A stretch of 64,000 nt of DNA from Rhizopus sp. PT2906 (taxonomy: Eukaryota; Mucoromycota; Mucoromycetes; Mucorales; Rhizopodaceae), in NCBI GenBank assembly GCA_025529335.1, contig JAMYHX010000066.1, positions 60,502-124,501 on the forward strand, given 5' to 3'. The position numbers and the translations under genes are program-made. Positions within the stretch are counted from its first letter, which is position 1, and each line of letters opens with the position of its first letter. Below are positions 22,744 to 32,451 of the stretch, piece by piece. The notes below the pieces were generated by a model that worked only from the letters and a program-made list of their open reading frames with translations, had not been told where the DNA came from and did no database searches.

Positions 22744-24239
22744 TTATTGTAATTTACTTGATAATAATGCAGGACTTTCTATAAGGCTCTTCCACATATT
22801 GCTAAATGAAGCTATAGTTGCTCCATCAATAACTCGATGATCCGCAGACCAGCTAACGGGCATAAGGAATTTAGGCACCAGTTTATGAGTCACAGGATCA
22901 AAACGAGGTAGCTTTCTTGCTGATCCTAAAGCAACAATGGCTATTTCAGAAGAAACAATGACAGGATTAGCATAAGTTCCGCCAATGGTTCCAATGTTTG
23001 AGATCGTGATGGTTCCTCCTTGCAGATCAGAAGGCGACAGAGCACCCTTTTGAGCAAGCTGAGTCAGTCGATGGATTTCGGAAGCAATGTCAAGGATCGT
23101 CTTTTTTTCCACGTTTTTAACATTTGGTACTATGAGTCCTTGAGGTGTGTCCATGGCTACACCGATATTGTGGTAGTCTCGGTAACGGATAGACATGTCT
23201 TGTTGACGAAGTTGAGCATTCATAATGGGATAATGATGAAGGCTCACAGAGAGAGATTTAATAAAGATAGGCAAGTAGGAGATCTTTTTGAACGGAAAAG
23301 CATCTCGTTGACTAGCGATGTACTTGTTTAGTGAATCGCGATACTCTGACATTGCATTGAGTTCAATTTCATCTTTATATCCTAACTGTGGAATAGAAAG
23401 TGATTCGGTCATTGTTCTAAACATGGCTTTTTGGATAGGCGTCAAAGGTACAGATTTCTCTTGTTCCTTTTTGGTTTCTGTCAATGGCAGTTCAACTGAT
23501 TGCTTCATTTCTATATAAATGTATTTAAGCATTTTTGACTCTTTGTGTGTTGAAAAGCAAATGTACACTACCCCTTTTTATCAAAGATGCTCTCTTGATA
23601 TGACTCAAGACATCTCCTTTCAGAACACGCCCATGCTTGCCAGAACCATTAACTTGAGTTATGTTTAACCCATATTCATGCAGTAAACGACGAACAGAAG
23701 GTGTTTCCCAAGTGGATGCATAAGGACTCCTTTTGGACAGATCGTGACTACTCTTATCTGAAGATGATTCTGTCAAAGTAGCTTCTTCGGATGAATCATC
23801 ATCTACTTCAATATCAACCAAAGGAGCACCTACTTTGGCAATTTCGTTTTGGTTATAGTGGACTTTAACGATTTTCCCTGCATACCGAGAGGATATCTCT
23901 ACAGAGGCTTTATCTGACTGAACTTCACAGATTTTATCAAACTCGGCAACCGTTGCGCCTGGTTTAACAAACCTAGAGCATATATTGGTTATCCTGCAGC
24001 GTATTTTCATATAAATATCATATTTACCATTGTATAACTTCACATTCAGTAATACCTTCACCAATATCTGCCAACAAGAAAGGTTTGATGGGCCCAAGAT
24101 AGATTGGAGTCAGATGCAACGATCTTATAGCGAGTCTCTATTTTATGTAAATAAAAACAAGCAAAAAGTGGACTATGCTACATGATCTCACATTAAATAT
24201 AGGCCTATGTCTATAGCTACGAAGCAGTACTGTGTTCAT
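22744..24239 (-). CDS. dihydrolipoyl transacylase, E2 of branched-chain ketoacid dehydrogenase
   Basis: This mitochondrial E2 core enzyme transfers branched acyl groups to CoA in Val/Leu/Ile catabolism. Exon 1 starts MNTVLLRSYRHRPIFN, an Arg-rich presequence. The next exon gives FLLADIGEGITECEVIQW, the lipoyl domain start. The lipoyl-Lys loop is QSDKASVEISSRY. A Ser/Asp linker follows, then the E1/E3-binding domain (VRRLLHEYGLN, GKHGRVLKGDVLSHI). The catalytic domain runs from PLTPIQKAMFRTMTESL through PQGLIVPNVKNV and TISNIGTIGGTYANPVIV to SADHRVIDGATIA, carrying the HxxxDG active-site motif. The order and spacing fit DBT better than PDH E2 because there is one lipoyl domain and a BCKDH-like core. 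A transposon remnant begins about 110 bp upstream of its start. Stop TAA at 22744-22746. Confidence 0.92.
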
Positions 24240-24350
24240 AAGTAAGAAGAAGAAGAAGAATAGATATCAAAGAGACGTTTCGTGGTAAAATAAACACGCG
24301 TGGGAAAATGGTTATTTGTACTTCCGGTCAATACTTGTACTGTATTTGTC

Positions 24351-24864
24351 GTGAAATTATTGCCAATAGCAAAGTTATTTCAGATGATGATATGGATACT
24401 TTGTCTGATCATGATTTGGAAGATGACAAACAAGAGGAAATGGAAATTGACCATTTCAATTTGAGTGAAGTGTAGATAGAGAAAATAAGACAAATTGAGA
24501 ATGATTCTCTATTATGTGTACGTGAGTGGAACAGAGTTGGATTTTGCTAAGAATTGTGTTTTTATTGATGAAGCTGGTTTCAATTTACATACTCAAAGAA
24601 ACCATGATCGTTCTTACAAAGATAAGCCCGCAAAAAGTATTGTACCAACCAGAAAGGGTGTTAATTTTACAGTTTTAAGTGCCATTTATCAAGTTGGTAT
24701 CATAAGTGTTGGAGTTAGGTAAAGTTGGAACAAGAACTGAGCATTACTTGGCCTACCTATCAAATGTAATGGATACACTGGATAAAAATGATATGAAAGG
24801 TCAATATCTGTTAATGGATAATGCGCCTATTCATAAGCCAAAAGTGGTCAAGAAAAGATTGTGA
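24351..24864 (+). mobile_element. Tc1/mariner-type transposon remnant, copy 1 (catalytic half)
   Basis: Bases 24351-24525 are nearly identical (3 differences by eye) to the reverse complement of 27397-27571. They encode an acidic peptide fragment including DDDMDTLSDHDLEDD. Directly after, the sequence reads as a DDE transposase core: NCVFIDEAGFNLHTQRNHDR with the first catalytic Asp, then GVNFTVLSAIYQVG, then after a frame change near 24720, YLLMDNAPIHKP with the second catalytic Asp. The helix-turn-helix N-terminal part is missing, and a stop (24862-24864) precedes any third acidic residue. This is an inactive, internally deleted copy. It starts about 110 bp upstream of the DBT start codon. 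Confidence 0.8.
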
Positions 24865-25065
24865 AGGATGAATTAAATATTCAATGCCTTTTTTCCAAAA
24901 GTGCTTGAATGAGGGAAAAAAATCTAAAAGAGAAATATTTCAGTAGCAATAGTCGAATGTTATGGACAGACAAGCTTCTTTTTTTATATATTATGCATTC
25001 TTTGTAAAATATTTCTTGAAAAGAAACGTTAATATCAAATGGTTATCATTATTGTTTAATAGGTA

Positions 25066-25576
25066 TTAAGGAGTAGAGGGATCACAATAGAGTGGACCAA
25101 ATAAATGAATATCAGTCTTGTCTTCGTCTTTTATCAATTTTAAAATTGATGGATTCACAATAGTTGAAAGTGTGGATGCAGGAGTGGCACCGGTGAATAT
25201 ATTCTTCATTAGATACGCATTGTGCTCTTTCTTAAGTTGGGCAATACTCAAGACACTCTCGGTTATCAAGCACTACCATAAAAAATGTTAAAGAATAGTT
25301 CAAATGGATCACATAATATGAATAAATACCTTGATACCCCAAATTTTTTAGACTGTAGAATTTAATGATTCTATCAACTAGATAGCTGTGGTTATCTTCT
25401 TTATAAAACTCTAGGTTTTTTAGTTGTTTATCCATGATACTCAATTGTGCTTCTCCAGTTCTGAAACCTGCTTTGCACAAGGATCTGCCTTCTGCTACTA
25501 AAGCAGCCACTGCCTGAAGAAAGGGAAAACAAAGACAGAATTGAATGTTACTTTTCCATCTTTGGTGTCAACATTG
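25066..25576 (-). CDS. unidentified multi-exon gene or fragment
   Basis: Probable exons read NVDTKDGK, then AVAALVAEGRSLCKAGFRTG followed by EAQLSIMDKQLKNLEFYKED and IIKFYSLKNLGYQG. After an intron ending near 25261 come LSIAQLKKEHNAYLMKNIF, ILKLIKDEDKTDIHLFGPLY and a stop at 25066. Splice sites are plausible (TTTCTTCAG, TATGGTAG) and codon use looks coding. I do not recognise the family, and no start codon is evident upstream of 25576. It sits inside the transposon-rich island, so it may be a truncated host gene or part of an element. The charged, helical character suggests a soluble protein. Confidence 0.4.
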
Positions 25577-25969
25577 CTGTAATGGAAATGATACCTAGTA
25601 TAGAGAGCTTTATGTAAATATTATAATTGATTGGGCAATAACATAAGCTAGCATATTGTGTCGTATTTACCCTATAAACACTTGCTCTTGTCGTATGAGA
25701 TTACTATAAATCTATACTCTAAGAATGAATAATACAAAGAGACTGACAACAATACATGTTATTAACATATAACACGACATGCCCAATTCTCATTGACCAT
25801 AATTAAATCGACTCCTTAATAATTCTGTCTTCATATCAACCTAGCTGAGGTATTGGTTGTTGTTGTTAGTACTCATGTAATGCGTAGAATAAAAGCAAAG
25901 AAGTGATGAGTCTCTGTTTTATCCTTTTATTAGAAGTGAAAGGAAGAACTCGAAGCAAAAAGAAATTAG

Positions 25970-26156
25970 ATTATTCTAAAAAAAAAAAAGGTCGGAGTAC
26001 TAACTAAGGTACATGTACTCTCACATGTAAAGATTAGCTTTGAAGATCTACTGACGGTAGAGCTACCAGGAGCCATAGACTTCCACCATATAACACCCAA
26101 GCTATTCCGAGCCTCACAGCTACTTCCTATTGATGCCTTACCGGCCTACGAGTAAC
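25970..26156 (+). mobile_element. probable Ty3/Gypsy retrotransposon polyprotein C-terminal remnant
   Basis: An open frame of about 60 codons ends in TAA at 26154-26156. It contains VKISFEDLLTVELPGAIDFH then HITPKLFRASQLLPIDALPA. The pattern aliphatic-x-LP...DFH...P-x-FxAS-x-LLP resembles the conserved tail of fungal Gypsy integrases (Y-x-LxLP...xHPVFHxSLLRPY). Base composition is less AT-rich than the flanks. No LTRs, protease or reverse transcriptase were seen nearby, so this is a short fragment. Family assignment is by motif resemblance only. Confidence 0.4.
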
Positions 26157-27017
26157 ACAAGCAGTCAAATGAATGCATGATAAAAATATCTATAGGAAGC
26201 GCTTAAAATTATCTCGCTCAAGTTAATGCAACCTTTATTTCATACTTCTATGTTCTTTATTATTTTCTTCAAGTACAAGCCAGCTGGAAGTATATGAATA
26301 AAATATACCCATTTTACATGTTGTGTATTCAAATCTATTTGGTAATTTAAAAGTACTGAATTCACCAAGACATAAAAAAGAAGAGGCTAATATATAATAT
26401 ATGACGAAAGGACGCGCAAGTTATTTTTATTTCTTTATTTACAGTGACATAAGCAATGGTTTGAAAAACGCTGGAATGGTTTTTAACTCACTGTATATGG
26501 TTATAATAAGGTATAGAAGCAAGAGGTAATACGAGCTGACGTGGTTCAAAAGAGAAGGTTTACGAAAAAGCATTCAAGTGGATTGCTTTTTTACTCAAAA
26601 GACAGCAACACTAGTCCACAGTGATCAGCCAACATAGGAATTAAATCAAGAGAACAGACTATATATTCCTAAAAAAAAAATCAGTAAACTTGCACTAAAG
26701 ACAGGGAGGAGAGGCTGCCAGGTTCACTAAAAGCTTACCCTGATCATGTAAGTGGTTCGACACGAAGTCTCGAGAAAAGTACGGGGACTTTCCTAAGCTA
26801 TGGCCTACTATATCTCGTGCATGTGCGATCCCCCATTTACTGAGTAAGTTATATAAAATAACATACCAAAAAATTTACATCTGAAAAAAAGAAAAAAGAA
26901 AAAAATATATGCATATTAGCAACCAATGAGCACGTTGTTTGTAATAATGAGTTCTCCCTCGTCTTTGGTCTTAATAAAGAGGCTATATAGAGACTCATTG
27001 ACACACATTTTCCCTTA
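26157..27017. other. gene-free part of the transposon island
   Basis: This is an AT-rich sequence between the Gypsy-like remnant and the second Tc1/mariner fragment. The segment around 26700-26830 is less AT-rich than its surroundings but has no readable frame. No long terminal repeats or tRNA were recognised. Confidence 0.4.
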
Positions 27018-27581
27018 TTACTTCTTTATATACTCGAGACATATCACAAGCCTGGAGTACTTTCCAGTTAGCTTAGGGCATAGTCTTCCATGAGGTCTGG
27101 AATAAAATTCATAAAGTCGTCTCTCAGGATCATTGTTGTAAGTTTTAACATAATTTTGAGCAGGGCAAACATTAATCTCAGTGGCTAAATCTGCAGCTTT
27201 TGCCGTGAAGCCCTCTTTGATGATTAAATTGAAGAGTCTCTCAGCTTGTTTAGGAGTATACTTTCTGTAAGAATCTCTCGTTTTAACATTCAAAGCCATA
27301 TGTTTTTTTTAAAAAAAAAATGATATGGACTCTGCGGAAAGAAAAGCATCTCCAAAGGAATCTTCATCCTCCTATGGTGGATTTACACCCATATATTCAC
27401 GTACACATAATAGAGAATCATTCTCAATTTGTCTTATTTTCTCTATCTACGCTTCACTCAAATTGAAATGGTCAATTTCCATTTCCTCTTGCTCGTCATC
27501 TTCCAAATCATGATCAGACAAAGTATCCATATCATCATCTGAAATAACTTTGCTATTGGCAATAATTTCACTACTGCTCAT
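27018..27581 (-). mobile_element. Tc1/mariner-type transposon remnant, copy 2 (N-terminal half)
   Basis: On the minus strand this copy begins with an ATG at 27579-27581 followed by the acidic peptide also present in copy 1. Bases 27397-27571 are the inverted match of 24351-24525. After about 100 bases with an A/T-run comes a second frame, 27299-27018, with KYTPKQAERLFNLIIKEGFT then AADLATEINVCPAQNYVKTY. This is a helix-turn-helix DNA-binding region like that at the N-terminus of Tc1/mariner transposases in Mucorales. The DDE catalytic domain is absent. Together the two copies hold complementary halves of one element. It ends 88 bp downstream of the RRP45 stop. Confidence 0.7.
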
Positions 27582-27668
27582 TTTTCTTAAGGACGAAATC
27601 AAAATCAATCCAATTTCTTGGGAGAAGTAACGTTAGCGCAAATTCACATTCAAAATACGGTAGTTTAT

Positions 27669-28675
27669 TTATGACTTATTGTCTTGTAATGTCTTTTGAA
27701 TCAATTCTGTCACTTCGGTTACTTTGATAAGCGCAATCTGTGAGCATCTTAATACTTGATCCATTTCTAATGGTATTCCGCCTGCTTTAGATAGAGCACA
27801 AATCTCCTTGTTGATATTCATGGTTATTGTCATGTTGCCTTCTTTACACTGTTCCTCTAAATGATTTGGATCGACAACTAATAATTCACTAGAAAAAAGT
27901 GTCAATTTGTGAATTTAGATGGACACTTTACTTTTTTGTACCCTTTATCAAAGAATGCAAACGTAATACAGATCGGTATATGATGGATACTTAGAGGCAC
28001 AGGATTTCTTTGATCTATGGGGTGCTATGTATTGTTTGGTCAGAACACTAGATAGTCTACAACTTGCTACTTACAATTGTTACTTCTTCACCAGATACAG
28101 TGACATCAGGTCTTCTAAAATGTAATAAGGCAGTGATTGCTGCTATACAAGCACAGTCAACCAGGTTACCGTCATGATCAAGGAACAAAAGATCAACGCG
28201 AATTTGCCATACTTTTTCTCCAGAGACAATACAGAGTCCCTCTGTATCGATAGCTCTACTTCTACGTAATGCTTTTTCTACAATACGACTGATTAATATT
28301 TCTTCCTCTGAACGACTATAGATGAAAAAAAAAAAAAAAAAAAAAAAGCGATCAATATAAACAGATGAATAAATGTAAAATAGAGGATTACTTTGATGTG
28401 TCAAATGTAGGTGCTGCCATGGGTGATATCTCTGTATTAAATAAGAGTACACCTTCTGATGGTCTATCGGTATAAGGTCGAACTACCTCAGCTGTCACAT
28501 GAGCTGCAACTTTTGTCTTTCCTAATCGTACTTCTGCATAGCCATAGTCATTTCCTAAAGTAATCTCTATGGATCGCATATCATAAACTTCACGACCGTC
28601 CACTCTTCTTCCTTGTTTTAAAGCTTCTAATAAAAATGTGCTTTCATTAATGCTTGGATCAGTGTCTTTGACCAT
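27669..28675 (-). CDS. RRP45: exosome complex subunit Rrp45 (EXOSC9)
   Basis: Rrp45 is a non-catalytic RNase PH-like subunit of the six-membered exosome ring, acting in nuclear and cytoplasmic 3'-5' RNA decay and rRNA processing. Exons give FLLEALKQGRRVDGREVYDM, GNDYGYAEVRLGKTKVAAHV, EGVLLFNTEISPMAAPTFD, then ALRRSRAIDTEGLCIVSGEK and VWQIRVDLLFLDHDGNLVDC, ALLHFRRPDVTVSGEEV. The small exon DQRNPVPLSIHHIPICITF lies around 27950-28020, followed by ELLVVDPNHLEEQCKEG and LRCSQIALIKVTEVTELIQK. All are hallmark EXOSC9 blocks in order. About 270 residues, without the long C-terminal tail of the human protein. I chose ATG 28673-28675 (MVKDTDPSINES). Upstream in-frame codons include a Phe-rich stretch that is probably 5' UTR. 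A 24-nt A-run lies in an intron at about 28324. Confidence 0.93.
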
Positions 28676-29231
28676 GTCTTTATTTTTTTTTAATTTTAAA
28701 AAAAAAAAGCAAACGCCAGCAAAAGATTTTATTTGACGCTCTTCCTTCTTGGGAGTGACTACTAAATAGACACGATTGAGCATTCTAGATAACTCGGCAC
28801 AATCAGAGAGTTGTATACTTGCATGCAATGCCAAAGCTTATTATTAGTACGGATATTACACATGATATGAGTCGATACGTAGTAGAAAAAGAAAGAAAGA
28901 AAGATATATATATAAAGTATATTCATTAAATCTAGTCATGATATCTTTAGGTCTACACACAAGTCCTGTCCTTTCTCTTCAATAAACTTGTACATATAAA
29001 TACACTACATATCACAACTATCACCGGTTATAAAACATATACACACAAAGAAAGAAAAAAAGGCGGATTCTAAAGATGAAACAATAGAAGGAGTGGTATA
29101 TAAAGTATAGATGTATATAAACCACAGTGTTTTATAGGGGTATCCTATGTGTATAAAAATAGCTCTCTAAACACTGCTTCAAAACCTTGACTTGGTTGAC
29201 AATAAACGACGCGCGTACGTGCTGCACACAT
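28676..29231. other. intergenic between RRP45 and V-ATPase e
   Basis: This is the RRP45 promoter and 5' UTR, plus the 3' region of the V-ATPase e gene. It is AT-rich with A-runs and a CA/TA-rich patch near 29030-29050. No gene is seen. Confidence 0.45.
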
Positions 29232-29568
29232 TTATTCATGGTGAGGTCGAAGTCCAGTCTTGACAGGGTTAATTAAAGGATGCAATTGTGCCAAATAGGT
29301 AATAGCCCACCTAAAAGTTAAAAATAATGAGTCAAAGAGTTATTTGAAAGATTGTCATTTAGTCTTACATCAAGTAACAACAAGCAAGTGACATGATAAT
29401 TACAGTTCGAATGACGCTATAAAAAAGGGAATGAGTTTCACATATATATATATATATATATATAACATCAATTTACGTTTGGTTGTTTCCTTTGGGAGTA
29501 GCAACATAACCAACCGCAGATAAAGCAGCTACAATAAGAAAGACCCAAATGATATTATAGCCTGACAT
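29232..29568 (-). CDS. VMA9: V-type ATPase subunit e (Vma9)
   Basis: Three small exons give 72 residues, the normal size of this hydrophobic Vo-sector subunit. Exon 1 is MSGYNIIWVFLIVAALSAVG then YVATPKGNNQT. Exon 2 is VIRTVIIMSLACCYLM. Exon 3 is WAITYLAQLHPLINPVK, ending LRPHHE with TAA at 29232-29234. Two transmembrane helices and the motifs PKG-N and CCYLxW-xxxLAQLxPL are shared with human ATP6V0E and yeast Vma9. Splice phases agree at both junctions. A (TA)n run sits in the first intron. The gene is too fragmented for simple ORF finding. It helps acidify vacuoles and endosomes. Confidence 0.9.
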
Positions 29569-29888
29569 GTTTAACCAAAGAGAAAAAGAGTAGAGACCTA
29601 TGTGTTTGGAGAAAACATATTTTCAATCTCAGTGCATTGCTCACAACATTCGTTACTTTAAAGAGTGAATTTTGATGCTGTGTTTTACTCTGAAACTAGC
29701 AAAAATCCCCAGCCAACATTAAGAAAGCGACATTAATTTCTAAAATAACGATAATTTGACAGTAACTAAGCAAACATCACTTTTTATAAATGAATAAAAT
29801 AGTAGCAATAGTAATAAAGAAAAAAAGGGGGTACAATATAGAAAGGTATATACACAAATAATAGTAGTTCCTGATGCTTTTCTGTTTT
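29569..29888. other. intergenic, V-ATPase e promoter
   Basis: This short AT-rich upstream region of VMA9 also contains the 3' UTR of the arrestin-like gene. Nothing else is recognised. Confidence 0.45.
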
Positions 29889-31577
29889 TTACCATTCATA
29901 ATTCTTGTGCTCAGACACAATCACAACGGGTTCTCCAAGTTCAGGACACATACCAGGCTTGATCAATCGACTCGTAAACACCGTCTTTTCTTCTCTATCC
30001 CGTTGAATAAACTGAGAGGGTAAGTCTGGTAAACTAAAATAACTTGGCGGTGATGTAACAGGAGTGGATAAGGTAGATGATAATGGCCCCCAATTCTGAT
30101 GGTGCTGTGAAGGAGGTTCGTCTAGGCTTGGGTCAAAGAAAACGGGCGATTCTTTTGAGTCCTGATAGGAGAGTACAGAAGTCAAGTTGTGGATATGCAA
30201 AAGATGATTATGAGGTAGATTGGTGATTCCGATGGGTAAGATAAAATCGGCCGAGGCATTCGACTTTAGGATAGAGCTACGGTTAGAGAACTGAATGGTG
30301 AATACGATATCATAATACACATTGATATGACGGGATTGGAAGGAGGGTGATACGAGTCTAGTTGGTACATGCATATGAACTGGTACATGGACATTTCCCG
30401 CGTTTCCCGGCACTGGCACGCTTGCCTGAAGTATTTGCCTTACTTTAGACTTTCGCGCAAGTCCTCGCTGTAATTGGATCTGCCCGTCAGTGTGTTTGTT
30501 GAATGTGAAGTTTACAGCTGATACAATCATGTCAGCAGATAAACTTTCAATATTTAAAGACATGTCTACTTCTTCATCTATTATAAGTCAGCATTTATTT
30601 TTTTTCTATCCATATTTTTATCTTACCAGGGCAAAATGCTTTTCTAGGTACAAAGGCAGTTAAATTAGCAATAGGAACCTTTTTGTCGTTATGAAGTAAG
30701 GTTTGAGTAAAAGACCATTGCTTGGTTGGAGGAGCAGAGATGATGGGACGATAGGGAATGACATAATCCTTTGAACGTATTCCTGGATTGGATGCTGCTC
30801 CATCTAGGTGAGCTGACCATATATAATGAATTGAAAATCCTGGTGGATCATCAGAAGAAGGTGGAAAATTGACATTTGGAAACTAAAACGCCAAGTGAGT
30901 TTGAAAGCTTATTTTCCTTTTTTTTTTTTTTTTTTTTACCTTTAATGCAAATGGATACTTGTATTCTCCTGGTTCAATCACTTCCCAGGAACTCATGATG
31001 TAAGCTATACGATATATTTGTGAGATTTCTTATAGAAGTGTGCATGTCTCTCTCTCTCGCTCCCTTACGACTTGGTTCCTTTCCCCATACTTTTGTTTCA
31101 ACATCAAAATAAGTTGTTGTCACTTGATCTATTCGTTCAATCTTGGATTCAAAGCCATATTCTTTTACTTTGACTGTAGCAACTTCCTCTGCTCGAAACT
31201 AATAATTCATAAGTTTATCTTGATCACATTGAATACCCTGCGTAATACCTTAACTCTTATTTGTGTTGCCAAAATAGGCTTTGTTACGCGTAAACAAACA
31301 GCACCTTTTTTTTGATCATTGAGACACATAGGTCAATTATGAATTAAACTAGGATTTTACCTCTTATGATTCTATTAGGTCTAATAATGAGTTGTGAACT
31401 AGCCTCGAATTCAATCGACAGTTTATCGGCTTGTTCTTGTTTAAGGGCAGAAGGAGGCATAGGTGACGACCCTGACCTGTTACGGTTACCATGGTTTTGA
31501 GATAGTCGGTTGATGCCTACACCTGAGTTATCGGTATTATCCAAGATTGAAAGATTTGAATTTGCAATTATATTCAT
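29889..31577 (-). CDS. arrestin-like protein with PPxY motif (alpha-arrestin type)
   Basis: About five exons, around 480 residues. The N-terminus is disordered (Asn/Ser-rich). Then an arrestin N-like beta sandwich begins with LSIEFEASSQLIIRPNRIIR and continues with EEVATVKVKEYGFESKIERI, FDVETKVWGKEPS, SWEVIEPGEYKYPFALKFP and FSIHYIWSAHLDG. The phrase EPGEYKYPFxLxFP before a Y-x-W-x-A block is typical of fungal arrestin domains, including Ldb19/Art1-like proteins. An arrestin C-like half follows (KVPIANLTAFVPRKAFCP, LNIESLSADMIVSAVNFT). The tail contains SPPSYFSLPD, a PPxY site that would recruit a Rsp5-type ubiquitin ligase. The likely role is directing membrane transporters to endocytosis. 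It ends at 29889. Confidence 0.8.
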
Positions 31578-32451
31578 GCTTTTTATTTACAAAAATAAAA
31601 ATAAATAAACAAAAGAGAAAAGAAAGAAACAGGATAAGAAGAAAAAAATAAAAGAGTTCAATGACGATTATCAGCCAAAAAAGGAAAATGACTTGAAGAC
31701 GGAGTCAAAAGTGCTTTGATGATATCAGCCATCAAAAATCAAGTGGAGATACAACATGAAAAATAAGAGAGGACATACTACAATGGATGCGTACCTTGAA
31801 CCCAATTTTTGTAAGCAATTGAATCAAAGCATTGATTACAAATAATAAAGAGACGAAATAAAAACTTTTTTAATGGTTGTTCTTAAGCTATAGACCTTAT
31901 TTTCAAACTTGTCTCATTTTAGGTTAAAAATAACCTGTAATTAGCTAAAAAAGAGTGCTATGATTATATGTCTATTAATGAATTAATTCAATAATGAATT
32001 AAGAATGAGCAATTATAGGTTGACAAATAAAGAAATACAGTCTTTCTGGAAATTAAAGTCGTACAAATCTTTGGCCAACTTTTTCAAAGAGCAATGTAAC
32101 ACGTCTGACGTCGAACTTGGCCAGCAATATATACTATCCAATATGGACTCAATTACCTCTATCACGCTAAGCTTCTGCCTACTCCGCCCACTCACCTCGG
32201 ACAAAGACTCTTAGAATGGCTCCCCTCTTCTCCTCTTCTCATTAGTGTATCTTACACTTGACCCCATTCACTCCTTCTAAAGCAATTTTACTCTTGATCC
32301 CAAAAGGGTTTTCTTTATGAACTGCCTCGGGCGGGAAAGATGTAATATTACAATCGTGCGCCCAATTGAAAATTTATAAAAATCTGTTTAATCATATATA
32401 AGAGAAATACAGCTTTATTTATAAAAGCACAACCCAGAGAATAAGCTTGTA
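31578..32451. other. intergenic, no supported gene
   Basis: This 870-bp region lies between the arrestin-like start and the CCDC6-like stop. Overlapping frames of about 65 codons at 32005-32214 exist on both strands without domain similarity. One strand mirrors the other, so coding is unlikely. It is otherwise AT-rich. Confidence 0.4.

Noticed and set aside
24302..24476. Plus-strand ORF beginning MVICTSGQ as a host gene
   Set aside because: Its downstream part is identical to the transposon copy at 27397-27571, so it belongs to the element remnant.
26740..26770. GGTTCGA-like string suggesting a tRNA
   Set aside because: No acceptor stem or anticodon arm can be folded around it. I saw no convincing tRNA, rRNA or CRISPR array anywhere in the window.
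28676..28834. Upstream extension of RRP45 with a Met-rich start
   Set aside because: It includes a Phe/Lys run from A/T homopolymers and no similarity; the ATG at 28673-28675 gives the family-like N-terminus.
32005..32214. Overlapping ORFs of about 65 codons on both strands
   Set aside because: Neither has a domain, splice context or strand bias; probably chance in an intergenic region.
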